From positions 186,001 to 250,000 of the forward strand of contig NC_002967.9 of NCBI RefSeq assembly GCF_000008185.1: a stretch of DNA of 64,000 nucleotides. Reading direction: 5' to 3'. A program made the translations under genes and the position numbers. Origin of the DNA: Treponema denticola ATCC 35405. Lineage in GTDB: Bacteria; Spirochaetota; Spirochaetia; Treponematales; Treponemataceae. This document shows, piece after piece, positions 46,032 through 52,683 of the stretch (its first letter is position 1; every line of letters starts with the position of its first letter). The notes under the pieces were generated by a model. That model did no database searches. It had not been told where the DNA came from and saw only the letters and a list, made by a program, of their open reading frames with translations.

Positions 46032-46565
46032 TTATAAATCATCCCTTAAAACCGCATAATAACAAGTATCTACCCATTTTCCATTATCATATTTAGACTT
46101 GCGGAAATGTCCTTCCATTTTTAACCCTGCTTTTTCGAGTAATTTTCTGGAAGCTATATTGTCATAATCGCATCCTGCTTGAATACGGTTCCGTTTCATT
46201 TTTTTAAAAAGAAAATCGATAAAGGCTTTTAATGCTTCAGAAGCAAACCCCTGTTTTTGATAATCAGGATGAACGGCAAAACCTATTTCATTAATTTCGT
46301 TATTATGATCCCAAAACGATACAGTAATTTCTCCTATTACTTTTGAATTTAAAAGAATAAGAAAAACCGAATAACCGCCCTCCGGATTATCAAATTCGGT
46401 AATTTGTTCTTCAAAATATTCTGCAAGAACTTGAGGGGTATCTATTTTTGCAGTGTAAGGTTTATAAATTTCAGGAAGGGAACGGTATGCAAACACCTCA
46501 TTTAAATATTCCGGAGCATATTCAACAATAACCAGCCTGCTCGTTTTTATAGGTTCAAATTTCAT
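46032..46565 (-). CDS. GNAT acetyltransferase, RimJ/RimL type
   Basis: A 177-residue acetyltransferase. TSRLVIVEY at the start, the acetyl-CoA loop HPDYQKQGFASEAL and NIASRKLLEKAGLKMEGHFRKS are diagnostic of the RimJ/RimL group, which acetylates N-terminal amino groups or small amines. The start is placed at 46565 (MKFEPIKTSRL). The longer frame to 46601 would begin inside the promoter -35 element. There is no Shine-Dalgarno; the promoter ends 7 nt before the ATG. Confidence 0.88.
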   Translation of the reverse strand: MKFEPIKTSRLVIVEYAPEYLNEVFAYRSLPEIYKPYTAKIDTPQVLAEYFEEQITEFDNPEGGYSVFLILLNSKVIGEITVSFWDHNNEINEIGFAVHPDYQKQGFASEALKAFIDFLFKKMKRNRIQAGCDYDNIASRKLLEKAGLKMEGHFRKSKYDNGKWVDTCYYAVLRDDL

Positions 46566-46572
46566 AGAAAAC

Positions 46573-46601
46573 ATACTATAAGATTTATGTATAAATTTCA
46601 A
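46573..46601 (-). promoter_or_regulatory. Promoter abutting the GNAT gene start (leaderless type)
   Basis: TTGAAA (46601-46596) and TAGTAT (46578-46573) are spaced 17 bp. The -10 ends 7 nt before the ATG at 46565. Confidence 0.6.
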
Positions 46602-46710
46602 GTATAAAAATAACGCTATTTTCGGCTTTCCGGTAATAGTCTTGACAAAGACATATAATCACTATTGACTATATGCATAAACTATAATAGAATTATGTAT
46701 GGAGGATAAA

Positions 46711-46905
46711 ATGAGAACAACTATTGTATTAAATGAGTCAAAGATTCAACAAGCTTTTGCATTGACAAAAATAAAAACCAAAACAGAGCTCATTGAAGTT
46801 GCCATTGATAATTTAATAAAAAAATATCAAATTCAAGACCTAAAAAGCTATTTTGGTAAATGCAACTTAGAAATAGACCTTGATACTTTAAGGAATAGAG
46901 CTTAA
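46711..46905 (+). CDS. vapB: VapB-type antitoxin
   Basis: A 64-residue protein with an N-terminal ribbon-helix-helix-like segment (MRTTIVLNESKIQQAF, then TKTELIEVAIDNLIKK), followed by a C-terminal tail that would wrap the toxin. The start at 46711 is chosen for GGAGGataaaATG; an in-frame ATG four codons upstream lies in that Shine-Dalgarno. The stop shares a base with the start of the toxin gene. The upstream region has a TATGCATA palindrome at 46672-46679 and a TATAAT at 46683-46688, suitable for autoregulation. Confidence 0.88.
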   Translation: MRTTIVLNESKIQQAFALTKIKTKTELIEVAIDNLIKKYQIQDLKSYFGKCNLEIDLDTLRNRA

Positions 46906-47285
46906 TGGTTTTAGTAGATACGTCTGTTTGGATTGAATATTTTAGAGGGAACGAACAGGTTAAAAATTTAAATGACCTTATAGATTCAAATACTCTTGCG
47001 ATAAATGATTTGATTTTAACAGAACTATTGCCATTTATAATACAAAAAAAAGAAAACAAGCTAAAAAAACTGTTATTGAACTTGGACAGGATAAAGATGA
47101 ATATAGACTGGAACGGTTTGATTCAAATGCAAACATTAAATCTGCAAAACGGAATAAACAAAGTCGGAATTCCAGATTTGATTATAGCACAAAATGCTAT
47201 ACAAACCAATTTACATCTTTATAGTTTAGATAAACATTTCAAATTAATGAGCTCATTATTTGGGCTAAAACTTATACATAAATAG
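46905..47285 (+). CDS. vapC: VapC-type PIN ribonuclease toxin
   Basis: A 126-residue PIN-domain toxin, an RNA-cleaving enzyme restrained by VapB. The acidic site is D5 (VLVDTSVWIEYFRG), E40 (LTELL), D91 (GIPDLIIA) and D109 (SLDKHF). It is translationally coupled to VapB (TAATG). It is followed only 9 nt later by an asparaginase-like gene, so that gene may be cotranscribed with the toxin-antitoxin pair. Confidence 0.9.
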   Translation: MVLVDTSVWIEYFRGNEQVKNLNDLIDSNTLAINDLILTELLPFIIQKKENKLKKLLLNLDRIKMNIDWNGLIQMQTLNLQNGINKVGIPDLIIAQNAIQTNLHLYSLDKHFKLMSSLFGLKLIHK

Positions 47286-47294
47286 GAGATCAAA

Positions 47295-48284
47295 ATGGAA
47301 ATACTTTTAAAATCTTATAGGGGCAAAATTGAAGACCTTTATACATTCGGTTCAATCGCCGTAGTCGATAAGAACGGCAAGATTGTATACTCGGCAGGAG
47401 ACCCAAAGGAAGTATCCTTTCCGCGTTCAAGTGCAAAACTTATTCAGGCTCTGGTGCCTCTTTCATTGGGTGCCAAGGAAAAGTTCAATCTAAGCCATGA
47501 AGAAATAGCTCAAATCTGTGCCTCCCATTCAGGCGAAGATTTTCATATAAAAACCGTAACGGGAATATTAAAAAAGATAGGACTTGATGAAAGTGCCTTA
47601 AAGTGCGGCCCCCACTATCCTTTTAAACCGGAAGTAGAATTGAGAATGAAGGTAAATAATGAAAAACCTCGCGATATTCACAATAATTGCAGCGGAAAGC
47701 ATTCCGGTATGCTGGCGGCAGCCGTATTAATGAAAGCTTCTACTGACGATTATTACAAGCCTCAGCACCCCGTTCAGCAAAAAATAAGAGAAATGATAGA
47801 GCTGATCTGCGATTGCAAGATTCCCGATGATAATATCTCGGTTGACGGCTGCGGAGTTCCGGTTCACTCCCTGCCCCTTTACAATTTTGCATTCGGAATG
47901 GCAAGAATGGCCGACTATAAAAACCTGCCTCAAAATTTATCTACCCATGCGAAGGACATAATAGATTCCATAACAGCCTGTTCCGAATACACTTCCGGCA
48001 CGGATAGAATAGACCATCTCTTGGTAAAAAAATATCCCGAGAAACTTGTTGTAAAATCGGGAGCAAACGGATATTTCGGCGGCCTTTTACCCGATAAAAA
48101 ATACGGCATTGCCGTCAAAACCTATGACGGAATTTCAAAAACCAGAGATATCGTTTTGGTTCACTTATTAAAAAAACTCGGTGTAATCGATAAAGCCGAT
48201 TACGAATATTTTGATAATCTTGCCGATAAAAACATCAAAAATCATCGGGGTGAAACAGCAGGAGAGGTTGTTCCTCAGTTTTAA
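47295..48284 (+). CDS. L-asparaginase II family protein
   Basis: A 329-residue protein of the asparaginase II family (PF06089 type), distinct from the classical bacterial asparaginases. Typical stretches are VSFPRSSAKLIQALVPL, ASHSGEDFH, NNCSGKHSGMLA, DGCGVPVHSLPL and VKSGANGYFGGLLP. It probably hydrolyses asparagine to aspartate and ammonia in the cytoplasm. Its start follows AGGAG, directly after VapC. Confidence 0.9.
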   Translation: MEILLKSYRGKIEDLYTFGSIAVVDKNGKIVYSAGDPKEVSFPRSSAKLIQALVPLSLGAKEKFNLSHEEIAQICASHSGEDFHIKTVTGILKKIGLDESALKCGPHYPFKPEVELRMKVNNEKPRDIHNNCSGKHSGMLAAAVLMKASTDDYYKPQHPVQQKIREMIELICDCKIPDDNISVDGCGVPVHSLPLYNFAFGMARMADYKNLPQNLSTHAKDIIDSITACSEYTSGTDRIDHLLVKKYPEKLVVKSGANGYFGGLLPDKKYGIAVKTYDGISKTRDIVLVHLLKKLGVIDKADYEYFDNLADKNIKNHRGETAGEVVPQF

Positions 48285-48288
48285 CTTT

Positions 48289-48699
48289 TTAACTCATAAA
48301 GCGGCAGTTTGAACAGCCTAGAATATGAACCCGCTTTTTTCCTTTTTTTCGGTCGAAGTATCTTGCAATTAGATGAGCTTCATTTGGAACAGTCTTATGG
48401 CAAACGGGACATTGACGCTGCACACCCTTTTCACAACCGGGATAACAATGCGGACAGCCGTATATATAGCATAATCTATCATCCGCTCCCGGATACACAG
48501 CCGATTTTACCTGTTCATCTCTAGCCAAAACAGTACCGCAAACAGGGCAAACTCCTGGGGACCCTTTTTTCCCCGTTTGCCTAATCTTTTTGCCGCTTGC
48601 ATGTTTTGCAGATGCACTAAAAAGAACATAAGCGAATACAATTAAAAAAAGGCCTATAAAAACTAATATCATCCATGATAAAGGCTGTAAATCCGTCAT
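48289..48699 (-). CDS. Membrane-anchored zinc-ribbon protein
   Basis: A 136-residue protein with one N-terminal membrane segment (about 9-29), a basic stretch and then several paired cysteines: CPVCG, CPHCYPGC, CPVCH and CSNC near the C-terminus, giving two probable zinc ribbons. No known enzyme domain. The start at 48699 (MTDLQPLSW) is preferred over 48798, because the latter would run across the divergent rsmI promoter. There is no Shine-Dalgarno; the promoter ends 6 nt before this ATG. Confidence 0.78.
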   Translation of the reverse strand: MTDLQPLSWMILVFIGLFLIVFAYVLFSASAKHASGKKIRQTGKKGSPGVCPVCGTVLARDEQVKSAVYPGADDRLCYIYGCPHCYPGCEKGVQRQCPVCHKTVPNEAHLIARYFDRKKGKKRVHILGCSNCRFMS

Positions 48700-48705
48700 A
48701 AATAC

Positions 48706-48734
48706 ATCATACACCTTTTTTTCTATTGATTCAA
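48706..48734 (-). promoter_or_regulatory. Promoter of the zinc-ribbon gene (leaderless type)
   Basis: TTGAAT (48734-48729) and TATGAT (48711-48706), spaced 17 bp, ending 6 nt before the ATG. Its -35 overlaps that of rsmI by 3 bp within the palindrome ATTGATTCAAT (48725-48735). Confidence 0.65.
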
Positions 48735-48754
48735 TACTAAAACTATGATATAAT
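48726..48754 (+). promoter_or_regulatory. Promoter of rsmI (leaderless type)
   Basis: TTGATT (48726-48731) and a perfect TATAAT (48749-48754), spaced 17 bp, ending 6 nt before the GTG start at 48761. Confidence 0.65.
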
Positions 48755-48760
48755 GAATAA

Positions 48761-49432
48761 GTGGGAATTTTATTTGTGGTTGCCACTCCTATAGGCAATC
48801 TAAAAGATATCAGTTTTAGAGCTTTAGAGACTTTTCAAGAAGCCGATTTTATCGCCTGTGAGGATACGAGGCACACTTTAGGCCTTTTAACTCATTATGA
48901 GATCTCAAAGCCTTTAATTTCGTGCAGGGCTGTAAATGAAGCCGCCGCCTCCGAAAAAATTGTAAAACTTTTAGATGAAGGGAAAAAAATAGCCTATGCA
49001 AGCGACGCGGGAACACCGGCAATCAGCGATCCGGGCTCTATTTTAGTAAGGACGGCAAGGAAAGCAGGGCATACAATAATTCCGATTCCGGGTGCGTCAG
49101 CCTTTGGTGCTATAATGAGTATAGCTGGAACCTACGACAAAACGGTAGTGTTTGAGGGTTTTTTGTCGCCTAAGGCCGGAAAACGCAAACGGAGGCTTCA
49201 AGAGCTATTTGACTTTGGGGCAGGCTTTGTTTTATATGAATCCCCTTATAGAATCGTAAAGCTCTTAGCCGATATTGCCGAAATAGATAGTAACCGTGAG
49301 CTTATTATAGGGAGGGAGCTTACAAAACTCCATGAAGAGATTATCAAGGGGCCGGCAAGTGAAGTTTTGCAAAATTTTGAAAAAAGGCCCTCGATAAAAG
49401 GGGAATTTTCTGTTTTTGTTACAGGAAAATAG
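48761..49432 (+). CDS. rsmI: 16S rRNA 2'-O-methyltransferase RsmI
   Basis: A 223-residue SAM-dependent methyltransferase that modifies the ribose of C1402 in 16S rRNA. Family motifs are FVVATPIGNLKDISFRAL at 5-22, CEDTRHT near 38, ASDAGTPAISDPGS near 82 and PIPGASA. It is shorter than the E. coli enzyme (about 286) and lacks the C-terminal extension. The start is GTG because the conserved N-terminus begins there and a promoter -10 lies only 6 nt upstream; there is no Shine-Dalgarno. Confidence 0.93.
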   Translation: MGILFVVATPIGNLKDISFRALETFQEADFIACEDTRHTLGLLTHYEISKPLISCRAVNEAAASEKIVKLLDEGKKIAYASDAGTPAISDPGSILVRTARKAGHTIIPIPGASAFGAIMSIAGTYDKTVVFEGFLSPKAGKRKRRLQELFDFGAGFVLYESPYRIVKLLADIAEIDSNRELIIGRELTKLHEEIIKGPASEVLQNFEKRPSIKGEFSVFVTGK

Positions 49433-49453
49433 ACTTTTATAAAAATAAAACCT

Positions 49454-49480
49454 TAACTTTTGATAAAGATTAACCGATAA
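49454..49480 (+). promoter_or_regulatory. Sigma-28 (FliA)-type promoter of flgM
   Basis: TAACTTTT (6 of 8 to TAAAGTTT), 11 nt, then ACCGATAA (7 of 8 to GCCGATAA). The -10 is part of a perfect palindrome TAACCGATAATCGGTTA (49471-49487). The ATG of flgM follows 22 nt after the -10. Confidence 0.6.
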
Positions 49481-49502
49481 TCGGTTAGGAAGGCAGGAAA
49501 AC

Positions 49503-49784
49503 ATGATGATAGAAAAATTGGGCGGAATTGATCCGATCAAAAATTTACAAAACACTCAAAAACCAAGAAGAATGGAAAAGGTAGAAGTTTCCGATTCAGT
49601 GCAAGTATCTCCTGAAGCTCAAAAATTATCGGAAATTTATTTTGCAATGGATGCAGTAAAGGCTGCTCCGGATATCCGCCGGGAAAAGATAGAAGAAGTT
49701 GCAAGAAAACTTCAAGATCCTTCATATATAGACAGTATTTTGGATCAAACAGCAGATAAAATTTTAGACTCTTTGGGATTTTAA
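49503..49784 (+). CDS. flgM: Anti-sigma-28 factor FlgM
   Basis: A 93-residue protein with an unstructured N-terminal half and a helical C-terminal half. DSVQVSPEAQKLSEIY and APDIRREKIEEVARKLQDPSYID are typical of FlgM. It holds the flagellar sigma factor inactive until the hook-basal body is complete. No flagellar genes neighbour it. The sigma-28-type promoter immediately upstream would give the usual feedback loop. AGGA lies 6-7 nt before the ATG pair at 49503 and 49506. Confidence 0.85.
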   Translation: MMIEKLGGIDPIKNLQNTQKPRRMEKVEVSDSVQVSPEAQKLSEIYFAMDAVKAAPDIRREKIEEVARKLQDPSYIDSILDQTADKILDSLGF

Positions 49785-49863
49785 TTAAAATAATTTATTG
49801 ATAAAAGCATGGATAAACCGTGCCGAACCGACATCATGGTTTCTATATCATCTTTAAAACAAC

Positions 49864-49901
49864 AAAGGCTGTATCTCTTTATGAGCTTACAGCCTTTTTT
49901 A
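49864..49901 (+). terminator. Terminator after flgM
   Basis: Perfect 10-bp stem AAAGGCTGTA / TACAGCCTTT with a 14-nt loop, followed by a T-run. The palindromic repeat begins directly after the T-run. Confidence 0.85.
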
Positions 49902-49953
49902 TTCGTGCGGAGGGTTTAATCCCCCGACGCAGAGCGTCGGGGTTGTTGATTTG
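49901..49953. repeat. Palindromic repeat, copy 2
   Basis: It begins ATTCGTGCGGAGG, then a perfect 9-bp stem CCCCGACGC-AGA-GCGTCGGGG (49922-49942), then TTGTTGATTT. It matches both outer ends of the composite repeat at 10685-10803 but lacks that repeat's central part. It abuts the 3' end of the secreted-protein gene at 49960. Confidence 0.75.
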
Positions 49954-49959
49954 GTGTTT

Positions 49960-50982
49960 TTATTGATACATTATAAGGTAGGGGCGAGGGTTTAAGTTAA
50001 AGACCTCATCAGGGGTCATCATGGGCTGGTCATAACCTGCACCTGCAACAGTCGGTTTTGAAAAAAGCTTAAAAGATTTAAGCGGAATATTTTGTGCTAG
50101 AGCATTATAGGCATAAGAATCTTTCTTTAATTGGGGAGAACCGAATCCGTCCGCACAGTGAATAAGCTGAACTCTTTCATAATCGCTTCTTACATTAGCC
50201 CTTTTTTTAATCATTATAGAATTAAACTGATGAATTACAAGCATTCTTCTGCCCGTAATATTATTTTCCTTTATGTATTTATCCATCATTTCTTGAGCTT
50301 TATTTATCTCATCACCCGTAACCGAGCCGATAACCCTCATCGGCTGAGTTGTACGCCACTCGGGATCCAGAGCCAAATGCACATTCGGGTACTTCAAAAA
50401 AGGCAAGATTGCATTCATAGCCTGTTCTACCGTATATTTTCCGATTTGATGGTCAATAAATACATACCAGCCTCTTTCGGCGGCAAATTCTATATATTTT
50501 TTGACAGTGGATAAGCGAAGAAGACCGATTTCGCCTTCTGGCCAACATGTTCCGTAAATTAGATAAAAAGCCGGTATAATTCCTCTTTCCTTGTTTACTT
50601 CATCATAAGTTATTATAAACTCATTCATAATCGGTTCGATTTCTTCAGGAGAATATCTTCCTAAAATGCCCATAGTATAAGCTCCCGGTTTTCCATAAAG
50701 AGCAAAAATATCGTTATTCAATAAAACGGATTGCAGCTTTGATTCGTCAAATTTAAGAGAAGCATCCATTTCTTCTTTTGTTTTTACAGTTTGTATCAAA
50801 ACTTCTTGTTTGATTGGAATATTTTTTACCCACAAAGCTGACGGAAACAAGGGTTCCCACTTAGGGGGCATCGAAGTAACCGGAATATTTTGCTTTATAT
50901 CTCCGGATTCGGAAAAAACGGCTGAAACACAAAATAAAAAAAACATTAGCCTAACGGCAAATTTAATACGAGAAGTCTTCAT
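49960..50982 (-). CDS. Secreted protein of unknown function, possible TIM-barrel
   Basis: A 340-residue exported protein with a signal peptide ending near VFSES (about residue 24). The body contains AFYLIYGTCWPEGE, WYVFIDHQIGKYTVEQA, VHLALDPEWRTTQPMRVIGS, MLVIHQFNSIMI and HCADGFGSPQLKKDSY. The alternating strand and helix segments suggest a barrel. I recall similar blocks (LALDPEWR, HQF, DGFG) in secreted lipoproteins of Actinobacteria, but the function is unknown. Weak Shine-Dalgarno (AGG, 5 nt). Divergent from gltX. Confidence 0.8.
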   Translation of the reverse strand: MKTSRIKFAVRLMFFLFCVSAVFSESGDIKQNIPVTSMPPKWEPLFPSALWVKNIPIKQEVLIQTVKTKEEMDASLKFDESKLQSVLLNNDIFALYGKPGAYTMGILGRYSPEEIEPIMNEFIITYDEVNKERGIIPAFYLIYGTCWPEGEIGLLRLSTVKKYIEFAAERGWYVFIDHQIGKYTVEQAMNAILPFLKYPNVHLALDPEWRTTQPMRVIGSVTGDEINKAQEMMDKYIKENNITGRRMLVIHQFNSIMIKKRANVRSDYERVQLIHCADGFGSPQLKKDSYAYNALAQNIPLKSFKLFSKPTVAGAGYDQPMMTPDEVFNLNPRPYLIMYQ

Positions 50983-51025
50983 TAGTACCTGTATCGGCTT
51001 AAAAAAAATAAGCTTTAATTTAGCC

Positions 51026-51054
51026 TTGCACCTAAGACTAAAAAAATGTATAAT
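51026..51054 (+). promoter_or_regulatory. Promoter of gltX
   Basis: TTGCAC (51026-51031) and perfect TATAAT (51049-51054), 17 bp apart. This gives a leader of about 45 nt with GGAGG before the ATG at 51108. Confidence 0.6.
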
Positions 51055-51107
51055 AGGCCCCTTAATAAACTTGACATTATCTATAACAGTTAGGAGGTTT
51101 TGTAACT

Positions 51108-52628
51108 ATGCAAGTTAAAGTCAGATATGCTCCTTCTCCCACCGGCTTTCAGCACATAGGCGGAGTCCGTACAGCCTTGTTTAATTATCTTTTTGCCCGC
51201 TCAAAAGGCGGAAAATTCGTTTTGCGTATTGAAGATACCGACAGAACAAGATACAGCGAAGAATATGAACAGAACCTTTATGATACCCTTGAATGGCTCG
51301 GCCTTGAATGGGATGAAGGCGGACCGAAGGGAGGCCCCTGTGCACCCTATATTCAGTCTCAAAGGTTCGATATTTACCGAAAATACGCCCAAGAACTTGT
51401 CGACAAGGGCTTTGCTTACTATTGCTTTTGCGATTCGGAAAGGCTCGACAGAATCCGAAAAATTCAAACAATGAACAAGATGCCTCCGGGCTATGACAGG
51501 GCTTGCCGCAATTTAACCGATGAAGAAATTAAAGCTAAAATGGATGAGGGTATTCCCTATGTTATCCGCTTAAAGGTTCCGCTTGAAGGCAGCACCAAAT
51601 TTACAGATGCCCTTTTAGGCGATATTGAATGGAAAAATGAAGATATAAACCCCGACCAAATCCTTTTAAAAAGCGACGGGTTCCCGACATATCACTTGGC
51701 AAACATAGTAGATGACCACCTTATGGGCATAACCCATGTTATGCGTGCCCAAGAATGGCTCCCATCCACCCCAATGCATGTTATAATGTACAAGGCCTTC
51801 GGCTGGGAACCGCCTCAATTTTGCCATTTGCCCATGGTTATGGGAAATGACGGACAAAAGCTTTCAAAACGGCATGGAGCCACCAGCTGCAACGAATTCA
51901 GAAATAAGGGCTACCTAAAAGAAGCCATTATCAATTATGTTGCTATGCTGGGCTGCTCTTATGAAGACGGCCGTGATATGTACAGCCTTTCAGACTTGGA
52001 AAAACTCTTTGACATTAAACATTTAAACAAGGCCCCTGCCGTATTCGACTATAAAAAGCTGGAATGGTTTAACGGCCAATATATGCGGGAAAAAACCGAT
52101 GAAGAACTCTTTGCTCTTACATGGCCCTACATTGCAAATTCAGGCCTTTTCGGAAAAATAAATGAAGAAGAGCTGAAAAAAGCCGGATGCCGTTTTGAAA
52201 ATCAAACCTATTTAAAGCCGACCCAAGAACAAAAAGAAATTTTAATGAAGGTGATGCCTTTGGTAAAAGAGAGACTTCACCTTTTAAGCGAAATAACCGA
52301 AATGGTTCGTTTTCTCTTTGAAGAACCGGCTGTTCCTCCGGCAGAAGAAATAATACCGAAAAAACTTGATGCCGAAACTACAAAAAAAGTTCTTCAAAAG
52401 GCAATCGAAGTAATGCCCAAAATTTTAGGTCTTGACGACCATGCCGGCGGAGAAGTCTTTAGGGCAGAAGCAGATGCTATGGGTATTAAGATGGGAGACT
52501 TTATGATGCCTGTCAGAATGACCGTTACCGGCAGCAGAATAAGCCCGCCCCTTGTAGGTTCAATCCAGATTTTAGGGATAGAAAAAGCTATTAAACGCAT
52601 CGAAAAAGCTATAGCAGAAAGGTTTTAA
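51108..52628 (+). CDS. gltX: Glutamate--tRNA ligase
   Basis: A 506-residue class I aminoacyl-tRNA synthetase charging tRNA-Glu, and in organisms without GlnRS also tRNA-Gln. The HIGH-type motif is PSPTGFQHIGG at 9-19 and the KMSKS-type motif GQKLSKRHG near 248-256. The C-terminal anticodon-binding helical domain is complete. Start follows GGAGG at 10 nt. Confidence 0.97.
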   Translation: MQVKVRYAPSPTGFQHIGGVRTALFNYLFARSKGGKFVLRIEDTDRTRYSEEYEQNLYDTLEWLGLEWDEGGPKGGPCAPYIQSQRFDIYRKYAQELVDKGFAYYCFCDSERLDRIRKIQTMNKMPPGYDRACRNLTDEEIKAKMDEGIPYVIRLKVPLEGSTKFTDALLGDIEWKNEDINPDQILLKSDGFPTYHLANIVDDHLMGITHVMRAQEWLPSTPMHVIMYKAFGWEPPQFCHLPMVMGNDGQKLSKRHGATSCNEFRNKGYLKEAIINYVAMLGCSYEDGRDMYSLSDLEKLFDIKHLNKAPAVFDYKKLEWFNGQYMREKTDEELFALTWPYIANSGLFGKINEEELKKAGCRFENQTYLKPTQEQKEILMKVMPLVKERLHLLSEITEMVRFLFEEPAVPPAEEIIPKKLDAETTKKVLQKAIEVMPKILGLDDHAGGEVFRAEADAMGIKMGDFMMPVRMTVTGSRISPPLVGSIQILGIEKAIKRIEKAIAERF

Positions 52629-52650
52629 ATATCGAATTTGTAACTTTTAT

Positions 52651-52681
52651 AATAACTCCGGGTTAAATCTCCGGAGTTATT
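52651..52681 (+). terminator. Hairpin after gltX that encloses the cyclase ribosome-binding site
   Basis: Perfect 11-bp stem AATAACTCCGG / CCGGAGTTATT with a 9-nt loop, ending in a short T-run. The GGAG used by the cyclase start (ATG 52684) is inside the 3' arm (52673-52676). It can therefore terminate gltX transcripts and, in read-through RNA, hide the cyclase ribosome-binding site. Confidence 0.7.
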
Positions 52682-52683
52682 TT

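Noticed and set aside
51181-51474. Several overlapping reading frames on both strands within the start of gltX
   Set aside because: They are alternative frames of a conserved synthetase catalytic domain.
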